Assembly: GCA_949318235.1 (NCBI GenBank)
Contig: OX439131.1
Coordinates: forward strand, 17,187,272 to 17,251,271
Reading direction: 5' to 3'
DNA: 64,000 bases
From: Ecdyonurus torrentis
Lineage: Eukaryota; Arthropoda; Insecta; Ephemeroptera; Heptageniidae
The notes under the pieces: generated by a model
What the model saw: the letters and a program-made list of their open reading frames with translations, nothing else
Database searches by the model: none
What the model was told of the DNA's origin: nothing
Made by a program: the position numbers and the translations under genes
Part shown: piece by piece, positions 35,996-48,994 of the stretch
Layout: every line of letters begins with the position of its first letter
Position numbering within the stretch: position 1 is the first letter of the stretch

Positions 35996-38980
35996 TGTAA
36001 TAATTATATTTCAAACAAGAAATCTGCAAATCATTGCAATAAATTTTGAAGTATATCTATTTTTTTTTTAAACTAAATTATACTATTCCTTTAGATAGTG
36101 TAATTCAAATGTTCAATTAAACTAAAAATAATTAAAAAAGTATAAATGAAATAGTACATTATAGTAAATTGGCATGTTTTTTATTTGTATTTTTACAATT
36201 ACATCTCTATTCATACAGTATCATAGTGAATTTCTAAATTGCAGCTAAGAAAGGTAATCATTAATATTAAAACACAGTCGCAGTTTTGTAATACAGTTGA
36301 GTCCTGTCCTATAGCATAAAAATATTAAGTTTTCAAAAAAAAAAAATTGTTGTGTTTCTTTTTTTAATGAAATCTAAATTAAGTTCATTAAATACTGTAA
36401 AGTGTTTTTAAAGATATTTTGTTGCTATTTTACGCACTCTCACACACTACAGAAATAAATGTTATTTTAAGTATTGAAAAGCGAGGTTCATTGGCTCTCA
36501 CCAAAACTGCAAATAATAAAAAGTCTTCCACTCTATAAAACGAGTCTTGGAAACATAGATAAGTCTATGCCTTGGTTGGATTTTGTATAAATTGTGTGTT
36601 TAAAAATTAAAAAAATAAATAAATAAATATTTTAAATTTAGAGCCATTTTAAATAATGTAATAAATTATTTTTGCTAGAGTTTCGAATTACACTATCAAA
36701 AAGATATTCAATCCCCTAACTGATTTGCAAATTTGAATATAATATTTTCTGCCTGAATTATTTTCATTATTTGCTATATAAATACTCTAAATTTTACTAC
36801 TTTGCAAACAAACTTATTTCTATACGGACAAACCTGAACGGTAATACTTGCTGCATGAAAAAAAAAAAAAAGAATGTTTACTTTAAAATCCAGCTTTCAT
36901 ATAACGTAACATTAAATTTAAGATAATATTAAATTCTAATAAGATCAAAATTTTAGATTTTTTTTTTTTTTTTTTAATATTAATATATTCCATTTGGGTA
37001 GTTTTATGTTCAGGTTTTTCTATTTTTAATAAATGCAATGAAAAGTGAAAAAACTACTGAAAGTCTGCAGAGTATTCACCAATTAAATTTAACCTTTTTA
37101 TTCTCAAAGCCAGCATCTGAATTTTCAATAGAATTATTAATCGAAGAAAAAATGATTTTTTTTTTATTTCATCGCTGAACAAAATAAAATAAATAAATAA
37201 AAATAAACGAGTTCGCAGGAATCATAATAACTTACTTCAAATTTATAATTTACTATTGTATGGTATTTTCATGCTCGTAATTTTACTGTACTATAATATA
37301 CATCTTTTTTTCATTTTAGTCTTACCTTAGCATTCTGTTTTTATGAATTTAAAAAATTTATTTTACAGTGCAACTATAATATTTTCATACCAATTAATTA
37401 TTTTACTTGATAAGTTTAGAAAAAAATTAGTTTGTAAGATTTAAAGAAAAAATATATAGAATTCTCTAAAACATCTCGTATTGATAATTTATTTGTCTAT
37501 TCAGAGTATTTGTAGCACTGGAAGTTTTTTTAAAAGGTTATAACGAGAGGCGATAAAAATTGCCTGTCAGTACTTACATAACATTGGTGGTTATAGGATA
37601 AGTCAATATAGGGTATGCAAAATATCAACTTTGAAATTAGAAAAAAAAAATAGTAAAAATGTTCTTGACGTTTTAAAATATCTTCTTTTTTTTTTTTTTC
37701 TTTCATAAAATCCAGATGATATTAGATTTTTTAAAATCTTATGACTGAATGGTCATATTATATTAAATGTTTGCTGCAAATTTTAACTATGCTATATATC
37801 ACGTAACAAACATATAGCACTCAAAAAAATTAAAAAAAAAAAAGGAAAGGAAAAGAAAAGAAAGAAGAAACAGGAAAAAAATTATATTCCTTGAAAATTC
37901 TTTGACGCTGAAAGACTTTAAAAAAAATTATGTAAAAAAAAAGGTAATGATAATAATGCTCATAAAACACATTATATTATGCTTATGAATTTTATTTTGA
38001 AAACAATCATATTAACAACTTTATTGAAATTGCTATTTATTTTTATGATACAAACAAAATAACAACCGTATATACACTAATCGATTTATTTGTCATCTTA
38101 ATTTCCTGGGAGTTGCAATTATTTATAGATTGTAAATTGGTTTATTGGATATTAAAAATATGAGCGTCATACATAGATATTGTAATTGATGCATTGGGAC
38201 TGCAAGAAACAATTGATTTTTTTTATTATATATATATGGATGGTAAAATTATACTATATTTTTTCCCAATACTTTTATTTAAAATGCAAGGTAAAATTGA
38301 TGTAAATAGAATCATTAAATAGTTTATCATTAAATTTGCCAATGAAAAATATGATGTTTTCATAGATATAATAATAAATAATATTATGAGAGGTGCGGTT
38401 TGAGTTTTAAAAATTTATTATCATATGTGAAGAAAATATTGATACAAAAAAAATAATGTAAAATTCTTTAAGAAATTTAAAGAAAAACCATTTTAAAAAA
38501 ATGTCAACTGAAGTGACAGTCTTAGACTGAATTATGCAGTATATAAATAAGTTTAGAGTTTTATAAGTGGTATTTGAGTAGCTTGAATAATCTAAATTAT
38601 AATAAGTGGCAATCGGGGAGTTTAAAAATGCTAAGGCTATAATATTCCCTAGTAATTAAAAAAATTGTAATTACTTAATAGCACATATTAATATTTCTGA
38701 TACTGATGTATATTTCTTTGCATGACTAATGTAACCTGAAATTAGCGTTCCACAAAGCAAACAATATATTTTTGGATCAAAAACTATTATTTGATAACGG
38801 ACACTGAAGAAAGAGTAAAAAAAAATTGTACAACGAATAAAGTTTATAATTTATAATAATTAAAAAATATAAAAGGAAATAAAAATAATTGTTTTATTAC
38901 AACAAAATTGCAAAAGAAAATGTGTTTATATTATATACTGATCTAAAATTATGTTAAAAGTTAAAACTATTTCCACAGAA
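35996..38980. other. AT-rich non-coding DNA
   Basis: About 3 kb with no credible frame, no terminal repeats and no GC island. Homopolymer runs occur near 36860, 36958 and 37688, and a purine-only stretch at about 37828-37872. I see nothing else. Confidence 0.55.
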
Positions 38981-39365
38981 AAATTCCATTTCCCGCGCGC
39001 GATATATCTTTATATTTTTTGCATTTTATATAATAATTTTACTTTTTTTAGGGGGGTTTATGATCCTTTTTAAATTATTAAATATAAAATGATTATATCT
39101 TTTTTGGCGTTTTTCTTATCCACTGTTGCTGTAAAAAAATATACAAAAAAATCGTTGGTATTTATATAATATAATAATTTTCAAAGAAATTTTATATTTT
39201 ATTACGAAAAACTAAAAAGTAAAAAATTATTTATATAGAACTCCATTGTTATAATAAAAAATTAAGTTAAATTAAGTATAGGACTCCTCCTATTAAAAAA
39301 ATTTCTACCAATAAATTTGGTTTCCTTTTCCGGTATAAAAATCGGAAGTAGGCGGACCAAGGTGC
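38981..39365. promoter_or_regulatory. E2F-like site and ETS/TATA cluster
   Basis: TTTCCCGCGCGC at 38989-39000 matches the E2F consensus and is the only CpG run in a wide A/T-rich area. About 330 bp on, TTCCGG (39328-39333), a TATA box TATAAAAA (39334-39341) and CGGAAGTA (39343-39350, ETS-type) are packed into 23 bp, with the two ETS-like words facing each other. This could be a small core promoter, but no transcript can be traced. Confidence 0.3.
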
Positions 39366-39981
39366 TTCTATCCTCAAATTAAAAAAATATATATATATAT
39401 AAAAATTCTCAAGCATATCCTATAAACATAACATATAGAGTTTATAGTGTTGAAAGATAAGCCATCAAAATATTATTTGTTTAAAAATTAAGTATAAAAA
39501 CGTGTGGTATAAAAAAGTAAAGCTTACTGAATTTTATTTCCACGTAAAATAAAAACGCAATAAAATTATTTTTTTTTAGACTATAATATAATACACAGTA
39601 CAATAAAATAATTATAAAAAATTTATACTTTTTTCATATACATGGGAAAAAAATTAGTATAACATACACAAATGAATACAATATTTAAGTGTATAATAAA
39701 TTTTTTTGATATGATCTTTATATTATATTTTAATGTCATATAGATGAAACATATACACTAAAAAAATACATTATATATAAATTTTATTATCCAATAATTA
39801 GTATAGTAATAATTTTAATTGTACTTTTATTAACGTATCCTACTATTATCCCCAATGAATAACATTTTTTTTTCTGTTCAGCATTTACAAAAAAAAAAGC
39901 CATTTTTATTGGTAGCATAGGATATTTTTTGACAGCTATTGGCAGATGATGGTAATAAAAAAAAAGTATTAATATTAGAGA
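39366..39981. other. AT-rich non-coding DNA
   Basis: No gene or element was recognised. Confidence 0.5.
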
Positions 39982-40092
39982 GAGGTTTAAAAAAAATGTA
40001 TATGTGTGGGGAGGGGGTCTGAGGTTAAAAAAAAATTGTATAGTGGAGAGGGTGGGACGTTAAAAAAATATTATAAAAAAAAAGAGGGGAAT
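39982..40092. repeat. Minisatellite of about 39-bp G-rich/A-rich units
   Basis: Three imperfect tandem units. Each begins (GAG)GTTTAAAAAAA, continues with TGTATA-like sequence and ends in a G-rich block. Unit starts are about 39982, 40021 and 40059. The first two units end in GGGGAGGGGGTCT and GGAGAGGGTGGGAC; the third is shorter and ends in AGAGGGGAAT. Confidence 0.65.
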
Positions 40093-40373
40093 AAAATTGA
40101 AATTGAATGCAATTTTTTGATTGGTTAAAAATACTTTTGCATTAATACTATCATAATTTACATTGCAGTTTTTTTTATTGAAATAATGTTAAATCATGAA
40201 TTTTAGAATGCATAACACTTAACGTATTATACTGCATGCGGGGAAAAAAAAGAAGCATATATAGGGATGAAGTATAAAATTGCATATAAATAAAAAAAAA
40301 ATGTGTGTTGTGAATATGAAGGGGGGAAAAATAATGTTGTTGTTATAAAAAGAGAAAGAGAGGGAAAAAACAT

Positions 40374-40374
<1 letters not shown>
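40093..40374. other. AT-rich non-coding DNA
   Basis: Purine-skewed near 40310-40375 (GGGGGGAAAAA, AGAGAAAGAGAGG). No gene. Confidence 0.5.

Positions 40375-40444
<70 letters not shown>
40375..40444. repeat. (GA)n microsatellite
   Basis: A perfect AG tract of about 70 bp, one of the two longest GA arrays in the window. Confidence 0.97.
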
Positions 40445-40445
<1 letters not shown>

Positions 40446-40529
40446 ACGAGATGATTTGAATTTTTAGGTGATGTTATATAATATGCAGGAATCATTAAAA
40501 TAAATATTACATATAGTATGAGTCATTTT

Positions 40530-40905
40530 TCAATCTGTGGGCGGAGTTTATAAAATGTGATATACAGAGTTTACATTGGTTACAACATATTAATATTGTT
40601 GTTATTTTATACTGATGCTCATATCAAAATATTCATATATATATATATATATAATATAATGTATATGTATATATGTTTACACACCAATCGCCATTTTGCA
40701 TCATCATCATCATTAAATGATGTGTATTATGATGATCAGTTTTCACCTTTCATAAACACACACATACACCCATCTAAAACCCACATAATATTGATATCAT
40801 AAAATAAAACCAAAATACAATCTATATTATGGAAACATGCCTTCTATCATCTCTCTCTATGATTATATATATTTTGAACTTGACAGAACCACGTGGTTAT
40901 AGTGT
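40530..40905. promoter_or_regulatory. GC-box/TATA-like site and E-box near (CAT)n
   Basis: TGGGCGGAGTTTATAAAATG at about 40539-40558 combines a GC box with a TATA-like or Abd-B-type TTTATAA word. A (CAT)n stretch lies at about 40700-40714 and an E-box in ACCACGTGGT at 40890-40895. The frame 40557-40802 has no recognisable domain. The regulatory role is speculative. Confidence 0.25.
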
Positions 40906-41497
40906 ATATTTATATGTGAGGTCATAGACGTTTAATAGTATATTGATAGTGCAAGTGTTTATTACTGGTATTGCAATTGCAAAGATTCTATATATAGAAC
41001 GGGAAATATTCTATATCAGTTTTTGAACTCATGGCTTAGTGTTGTTTTGAGAAAGTTCAAAAAGTGTCTTATTTTTATATATAAGCGTTTTAAGGCTTGT
41101 TAACATGGTGTCATAATATTCAATGTATGCAATAAATTTGACTGCATTTTTCATGAACAAGCATTTTACATAAGATTGATGCACAGAAAATATCACTTGC
41201 CCAAATTATGAAATTGAATTTCATAAAAATTTAAAAATATATCAATGCGGGGAAGAAGTGCATAAAAAATATATATTTAAATATTTTGAAATCAATTGTA
41301 ATTATTTTTATAGTTAACCTCGTGTATAAAATTAGTATGTCATATATATTAAGAATAATATAAGTAATGTTTTATTTTGTGCAGAAGAAAATTCACTTTT
41401 AAAAAAGTGATGAAAAAGAATAATCAAGTGAATAAAAAAATTTATGTTAAACAAATTTGTATGAGAATGCAATACAATTTTTCTAATGATTTCTATT
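40906..41497. other. AT-rich non-coding DNA
   Basis: No gene or repeat was recognised. The minus-strand frame at 41332-41520 is domainless. Confidence 0.5.
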
Positions 41498-41815
41498 AGG
41501 CATAGACAACATGAAAACATTAATCATTTATATCACAACGTTTGGGACGTACAGTACATAAATAACATTAATTGGTCTCAAAATCCAACCGTAGCGCCGT
41601 AGCAGGGATCAGAAAATTTCAATTTATGCAACCCGCACAACATTTTCATACTAATTTTTGCCTGTTTCTGACGTCATAAACAGAAATATTCACGCAAATT
41701 GCATACTTTACAGTTTTTTCATGCTCTCTTGTGGGGCCACATTTACATTCTGGTAAAAATTATGATCAGTTTTGTAGATTCCATGTAGTTTTTAAGAACA
41801 TGTTGTTTTGTGGCA
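41498..41815 (+). mobile_element. TTAA-flanked MITE, family B copy 3
   Basis: A 318-bp copy in the same orientation as copy 1. The left end is AGGCATAGACAA (41498-41509). The right end TTGTGGCA is followed by TTAA (41816-41819). The left flank has decayed to TATT. The GCAACCCGCACAACATTTTC block (about 41629-41648) and the CTCTCTTGTGGGGCCACA block align with copies 1 and 2. A perfect TGACGTCA is kept at 41669-41676. No coding capacity. Confidence 0.88.
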
Positions 41816-41819
41816 TTAA

Positions 41820-44091
41820 TATTTTTGGTAAACTGTATTAAATAGTGTAAGAGAATTAAGATAATTTGATGAATCTAAATTCTAATTTAAATTTCATAAT
41901 CTAAAATTATGAACAAAAGATAAGTCCTCGGCCGTTGCTGGATAATATGATTACGGAATATCTGTGGATGCAATTATATTTCTTGTATACAATGCAAATA
42001 TTGCTCACTTGTCAGTAGGGCCAGGATTTGTTTCTTTTTTGACACGAAACATTTCTTAAACTCCCTATAATATATGATTTACTGTGATTTAAAATCAAAT
42101 TTATTCTGTAATCTTTTTAGTTTTATATCTAAAACTCATTGTAAAAAGTTATATTTTATTTTAAATCACAGTTATTGAAACTATAGACAAATTTTCACAC
42201 AATTCAAAAAACTTCACTGTATAGCATTTTGCTCATCGGTGTGTTTTTATTGTTATTTACTTTCACGGTTATTATATTAAGAGACCATATAGGTTATAAG
42301 ATAAGCTATATAAACTTGCTTTAAACACATCCTCAGAAAAAAAATTTGATAATTTTTAATTTTTTAATACATCGTAAATGCAATTTGAAACTACAAGTTA
42401 ACAAAATTATAAGAATAAAGGCCTCTGTACGCACAAGTAGAAATTTTTGCATCGTGCATATACAATTGTATAAAAAATATAATGGTTTTTAATGCAGATT
42501 ACTTGCAATTAAAATTTATTACACCTAAATTGCACCGGCGTACATACAAACATATGCCTATATTATATAAGCTCATGTTTTTATGACAGTTATATATCAA
42601 GAAATTTGTGGCACAAATTAACAAAACAGCTTGATGTCTGATTAATTTTAATATAAGTTAAATAATTCCTTTTGAAACATAAATTATCATCAAAAATAAA
42701 AAGTAATTTCTTCTCAATTTTAAAACAATGCGTTAAGTTAACAAAAACATGTACACTTTTGCGTGATTTTTTTTTTACACAAAATTTTGCAAGTAAATAT
42801 TTTTTTGCACTGTGTGCTCGATTCTCTAAACAGTTAAAATTAAGCACATAAGATTTTTGTACTCCTTTTCTATATCTTATATATAGGTAAATATTTATGA
42901 AATGTTGTACATAAATTATTTTTGAATCCTAAAAATAATGTTATATAGTATACATACTATTCTTTTTTAATTTCTTCAAAGATTTCATGGATATTAACCA
43001 GTCAAGGGTGGCGTGAAAAAAAAGTTTGCTCATAGTAATTTAATTTTCTATATTCAATGAGCAATTGTCTTAAAATTTATGATAAAAAAATATATTAAGG
43101 TCCAAGAAATTTAAATACTGAGAACTACTTTACTTTCACTGCCCGGGTCAATAAACTTCTTATTCTTATTTACTCGTTAAAGTTTGGTCAAAAAATGAAA
43201 AAAAAAACAAAAATACAAGCAACACTCATTCTTATAGTTTGTATGGACATTTTCAAAAAAAATATATATATTTTCCAATCTCCTATACAATCAAAAGAGC
43301 AAGACAAGACTCTACATTTGTTTAGGTTATTGATACTTAATTGTATCATTCTCACAGCATGACAAATACTTTTAGTGCAATGCATGTATCGCATAATTTA
43401 TTGCAGAAATTAAAATTTAATAATTTGTTCTTTGCACATATAGTCAATTTCAGTTGTCGTAAAAAAGTCGCGCTGAGTATCAAACTGAGTACTATACAAG
43501 ATCGTGTATAGCAATTATTTTAACATGGCAATAATAAAGTTAAACTGTTAAACATTGTGTTAGAGAGCTATTATTTACACATTTAATTCAAAACTTATGA
43601 GAAAATATTATGTTTTTTGTTGCAACAAAAAAATTTTTAATGTTAAAACACTTTTTATTTTTTTATTATTATTATTTTTTTTTTAATTTTTTTTTTTGCT
43701 AAATAAATTTGATATTGTTATTATAATCAGATATATAAATAAACAAAGTTTCTAGTATCTTGTTAACTCTATAATATTAAAAATGTCTATAGATATAAAT
43801 GAAGAACAAAAATGAAAAACCTCCAATTAACTGAAACATCATTGAATTATAAAAAAAGTATCAATGTTCAAATGTAAATTAAATTATCATTTATGTCAGA
43901 TTTATCAAAACATTATATTTTCCTCTGCTTTGCAAGATAATGTCCAACAATAAGTATATAGTTCTGTAAAATAGCAAATCCTAAATATATTTTAAAATTG
44001 TTAAATTATTATTTTACGTTGTGAGATTCTAAATTTGGGTGTTTTATAGTTTTAAAAGATATAGATATATATTCCTATACCTAAGGATTCT
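41820..44091. other. AT-rich non-coding DNA
   Basis: No gene supported. The frames at 42590-42847 and 43188-43394 on the minus strand lack any domain. I see nothing else. Confidence 0.5.
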
Positions 44092-44391
44092 TATAGGGTG
44101 GTTTCATTCATTTTAAAGTTGGCGCCATAAATGAGTGCTAAATAACATGGGCCAGTATAGGAAAATTACACATTTTGCCAGTTTAAAAATACTTCGCAAT
44201 ATTTTCAAGAGCATTGATGCTGTAAACATGCTAAATTAGTTTTTCAAGTATTCAAGAAAAATAATAATAACCCAAAAAATAGCTAATTTTCTAAAGAAAA
44301 AACTACATTTGTTCTATGCTGAGCAATGTTATTCATTGCTCAAGATGAGCATCGAAAAGCATTCAGAATGACGTCATGCGCACACCCTATA
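44092..44391. mobile_element. Possible TA-inserted MITE with TAGGGTG ends
   Basis: TATAGGGTG (44092-44100) has an exact inverse CACCCTATA (44383-44391), 300 bp end to end, readable as TA target plus 7-bp TAGGGTG termini. Within the ends lie TTGGCGCC and ATGACGTCATGCGC, less A/T-rich than the surroundings. No second full copy was found. It abuts a family C element 18 bp away. Confidence 0.45.
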
Positions 44392-44409
44392 GTCTAGGGC
44401 AAATAAATA

Positions 44410-44757
44410 GCAATGAGGAAGAGTAAAAAAAATTTTGAGGTTAATTTTATTTGATATTCTAAAAGATTACATTGTCCTAAATCGATAAATATGTGAATTT
44501 TTAATTTTTGAGTTCATTAAGTATTTTTAGTTAATTTTTGAAATTCGCGAAATGACGTCAAAGGCTGCCACTTTTTCTTATGCTCACTGCTTAAGGTGCA
44601 GCCTGTGATGTCAATTTGTGATGTTTAAAAAATAATCAAAAATACTTAATGTACTCAAAAATTAAAAATTCACATATGTATCAATTCAGGGCAATGTCCT
44701 ATTTTAGAATATGAAATATAACTAACCCCTCAAATTTTTTGTAGTCTTCCTCATTGC
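44410..44757 (+). mobile_element. Foldback MITE, family C copy 2 (long inverted repeats)
   Basis: A 348-bp element whose halves are long inverted repeats of roughly 135 bp. The ends are GCAATGAGGAAG (44410-44421) and CTTCCTCATTGC (44746-44757), exact inverses. Further in, ATATGTGAATTTTTAATTTT (left) has its inverse AAAATTAAAAATTCACATAT (right), and GAGTTCATTAAGTATTTTT pairs with the inverse word on the right arm. The centre carries ATGACGTCA and a short GC-rich loop. TA lies outside the left end (44408-44409) and, two bases further out, the right end. A degenerate copy is at 9275-9601. No coding capacity. Confidence 0.9.
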
Positions 44758-45550
44758 AACTAAAGGTAACTGAATATTTGGGCAAAATTAAATTCCACCT
44801 TATTTTAAGATCTCGACTATTTCTTCCTTTTCAAATATTTTATTCTTTACTGCAAATCACATTACTAAACGTAAGTTAAATCTAAAATGTTCCTCAAACA
44901 TGGTTTATAAAAAATTTACCAAACTTGTTGCAATAATATTGCTGCTTTTCTTTAGCTTGTTTTACAAACGTTAATAAACTGACCAAGTTAAGAGAAAAGT
45001 GTCATTTTGAGTATCATTAAACCTGCAAGGATCTTAATTAGGGGTAGAAAGCAACTTAACCCCAAAAATGAAATTAAAACATTTTTTGGAACTTCGAACA
45101 ACGTATTATAATGAGCAAAGTCCTATAGGGAATGTATTTAATTATTACTATTTAATTTTTGGTGAAAAAAAAAAAGGAAAATATTATTATTATACAGTAT
45201 AGCTATTTTTTAAGTTTAATTTTTGCTTTTCAATTTACTGCAGTTTACTTTTGACTCAAAGGTATTTTACAATTTGTTATGTATGTATTTATTTATGTTG
45301 TTATGTGTTATTATTATTATTTGCGGAGGTAAATTATATACAAAGTGCAGTAACAATATACTTAGACTTCCAGAAAGTGTTAGATAGACCGTCTCTTTTT
45401 TCTGTAGAAATATAAAAATTAGTATAAACACTAAAATTCATCAAACAGAAATTTGTCAAAGTATTTGGTTCACTTTTCATGATAGCTAAATTTGCAAGTC
45501 TTTTGTATTCTTTTTCTTAAAGGAATATCAAGCACCAAATTTCTTGTAAA

Positions 45551-45552
<2 letters not shown>
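44758..45552. other. AT-rich non-coding DNA
   Basis: No gene or repeat was recognised. Confidence 0.5.

Positions 45553-45581
<29 letters not shown>
45553..45581. repeat. (TC)n microsatellite
   Basis: A CT dinucleotide tract of about 29 bp. Confidence 0.94.
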
Positions 45582-46109
<528 letters not shown>

Positions 46110-46429
46110 GATATTATTATATAACTATTTTATTTTCTACATCTCAATATTACGAAATAAAATATAAATTTCAAAAATAAAACATTGATACACCGAGGTA
46201 TTATAATTAATAATAACAAAAAAAATTATTTGTTTTCATAATTATATTTAAATTAACACACAGTCTGTAATAATATTTTATTTACAAAAAATAACAATTA
46301 TTCAATTTAATTAAAATATTTTCATTTTTTTATTTTTTATCAATTAAAATAATTTTGCATAAAAATATTGAAATGTCAGTTGCATTTTATAAAGTGTAGA
46401 TATGAGTTGCATTGTATTGATAAAGTGCA

Positions 46430-46690
46430 TGATGCACTGAATGAAATTGAACACGTTTGCATATCACGTGGTGTCAAGATCGTTGCAACCCCCTAGCCCA
46501 CCCCATCCCCCCTTAACTCATCCCCTTTGAGTCACAGACACGTGATTCTGGATCTGTGTGAAACTTGCATTTGGAAACCACCCCTTTAGCAATATATGCA
46601 TGCACCAACGTGCACGAAAATCCCACTCTCATATATATATAATACATACCCCTATATGTAATGCACGAAAACACACCCCTTCAAACGTGA
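46430..46690. promoter_or_regulatory. C-rich island with two E-boxes
   Basis: Contains TTTGCATATCACGTGGTG (E-box 46465-46470), a C-rich stretch CCCCCTAGCCCACCCCATCCC (about 46489-46509) and ACACGTGATTC (E-box 46539-46544). The word ATCACGTGGTG recurs exactly at 59961-59971. This may be a regulatory element; motifs only. Confidence 0.3.
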
Positions 46691-46734
46691 ATTGTATAAT
46701 ATATAATGTTTAGTGCATTTATTAAACATGAGTT

Positions 46735-46880
46735 CCATGATGGCCGCCGTACAAAATGGGCGTGTCTTTTTACATAATGATAAACAGAGGGTGTCACCCC
46801 GGGATTCAAACTAGGAACCCTCCCCGCATCTATATTATGTTTTGCAAAGCCCAATATCCGAATATATGTATGTTTCATCC
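46735..46880 (-). repeat. Possible decayed tRNA-derived SINE fragment
   Basis: On the minus strand the sequence GCGGGGAGGGTTCCTAGTTT, followed by GAATCCCGGGGTG (about 46793-46826), looks like the internal promoter (B-box) region of a tRNA-derived retroposon. A GC-rich tail containing GGCGGCCATCATGG follows. The B-box core has one mismatch (TTTGAATCC for TTCGAATCC). No A-box or cloverleaf could be drawn. B-box-like words at 31585 and about 48417 are not otherwise alike. The 71-codon minus-strand frame here (46681-46896) is not considered coding. Confidence 0.3.
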
Positions 46881-46896
46881 CCTCCTCCTCACCCAC

Positions 46897-48986
46897 CCTC
46901 CCGCAATATATGCTTCATACATATGAGATAAATTGTAATGACACATCGGCTATGTATATATGTAAAAAAAAATGTATAATGTTTAGTAATTTTTTTAAAA
47001 AAACATTATTTTTTTTTACGTTTTTTTTTTCTGCATGTAATTTGAAAAATATCAATCATGTTGTTGTTTTTGTTGAATATTTTATTATTATTTATTATAT
47101 TACCAAAAATATATCATTAATCATGTGAAATGTAGTGTGATAAGTATTCTAATTTAATCGTTAATTTAATTTTTAATCATAGAAACTAATGAGTATTATT
47201 TAATAATTAATATGATTACTAATACATGAACTACTGTACACAGTGAGAGAGACAGAGAGAGAGACCAAAAATGTGTGTTTTTTTTGCTATGCACGTACAA
47301 CAAAACGTTGCTGCAAATTCATAAAGCTTTTTATTTAAACTATCATTAAAAAGAACTATTTTAAAAACTATAGTAAAGCTTGTTAACCCAAATAACACCT
47401 GTAAATTACTGTAATATAAAGCTATAGTAATGGAATTTACACAATAATGAAAATAATTCAAATTTCATCCAAATCTCAAGTTTAGTGTTTCATTAGGGTA
47501 TAAGATTCAGCTACAGCACATTATTAAGATTCTTCACTTTTACTCATATTTACTTGATAGCTCTTAAACGATTAAATAAAGAATGCATAACAAAATTTCA
47601 GAATTGTATTATTGAAATTTAAAGTTTTACGTTTAACCCCTATACGTGCATGCCATTAGAATTTGACAATTTGACCAAAAAAAAATCAAGAAAAAAAATT
47701 AATTAAAATGCATAAACAGGAGCTATTATAGGGCATGATTTAAATTATGCATAATATATAATTTTAAAAAACTGTATTCATATAAAAACATGAGTACAAT
47801 TTCAGGGGAAAAAACAACTTAAATTTTATAAGGTCGAAAAAAAAGAAGTAATAAATCAACACTTATAAATTCCAATATACTTAAAAAAGAATAGAAATTT
47901 TTCAAATATTAGTCACGAATAAAAATAAATTTAATTACTTAATTTAACAATAGTTTCTTTTTCAAAGTAATAAAAAAAACTTCAGTATAATATATTATTC
48001 TCTACGTATAATATCAAAGTCATTTATATTATACAAAGTATATTGTATATTATTTTTAAAAAAAGTTTAATTTCGTTCTTTCGTGTCATTACAACATAAC
48101 ATAACACCTTGTCAATTATTATACCACCTGAATACTTTTTATTTTTAAATACAAATATATAATGTACTATAATAATGAACTCTATATATATATATATATA
48201 TAATTATCTTATTCACACATTTCATTTTTTATTATTATTATTTATTTCTTTAATTAGACTACATTATACTGAAAGTTTTTGTTAATAATTCTCATTAAAA
48301 AAAAAAAACTGAAGATATTTTTGTCTATATAATATATACTGGACATATACTTACATTTAATATTTTTCTCTATAAATCTTCCACCTTCTTACATGCACTT
48401 TCTCTACACACCTGTGATCGAACCCCGCCCTTCATGATGCCTTAGGCAGCTTAAAAATGTATATATACACTAAAAAAAAATCTACCGCAGTCGTGAAAAA
48501 GTTTTTTTTTTTTTTTTTTTTTTTTAATCTACTGTAGAATTGTATTAAATATATAATTTTTTTATTTATAATTTATCGTTTGATTGTGAAAAAAGAGTAT
48601 TTTAAAAATCCAAGTGGTTGACCCTTGGCGTTTTTTTTTTTTTTTTTATTATTATTATTTTTAGGGTGGAGTTCATTTTTTTATCCGCCCCTTTAATTTA
48701 ACGCGATTCAAAAGCTTTGCATAATTTTTTTAAAATATATATATTTTTTTTATTTAAAGAAAGGTGTAAAGATCATTGTTATAAAAATTTATTATAAAAT
48801 GAAACATTGAAAATTGTTGTTTATGATCTTTAAGAAAAATAATTATGGATGAAAGAAAAAAGTAAATGAAAAATTACAATAGCTATAATTTTTTTAAAAA
48901 ACAGTGAAAGATTCAATTATTCAAATTTTAAGGTGGGTTCATATTAATAACATTGTAAGCCTAATTTTAAGACTTTAATTTTTATA
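46897..48986. other. AT-rich non-coding DNA
   Basis: Short (TA)n at 48183-48202 and poly(T) tracts at about 48501-48525 and 48631-48647. A B-box-like GATCGAACCCCGCCC lies at about 48417-48431 within an otherwise unremarkable stretch. Frames at 46910-47128 and 47231-47461 are domainless. Confidence 0.5.
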
Positions 48987-48994
48987 GTAATAAC

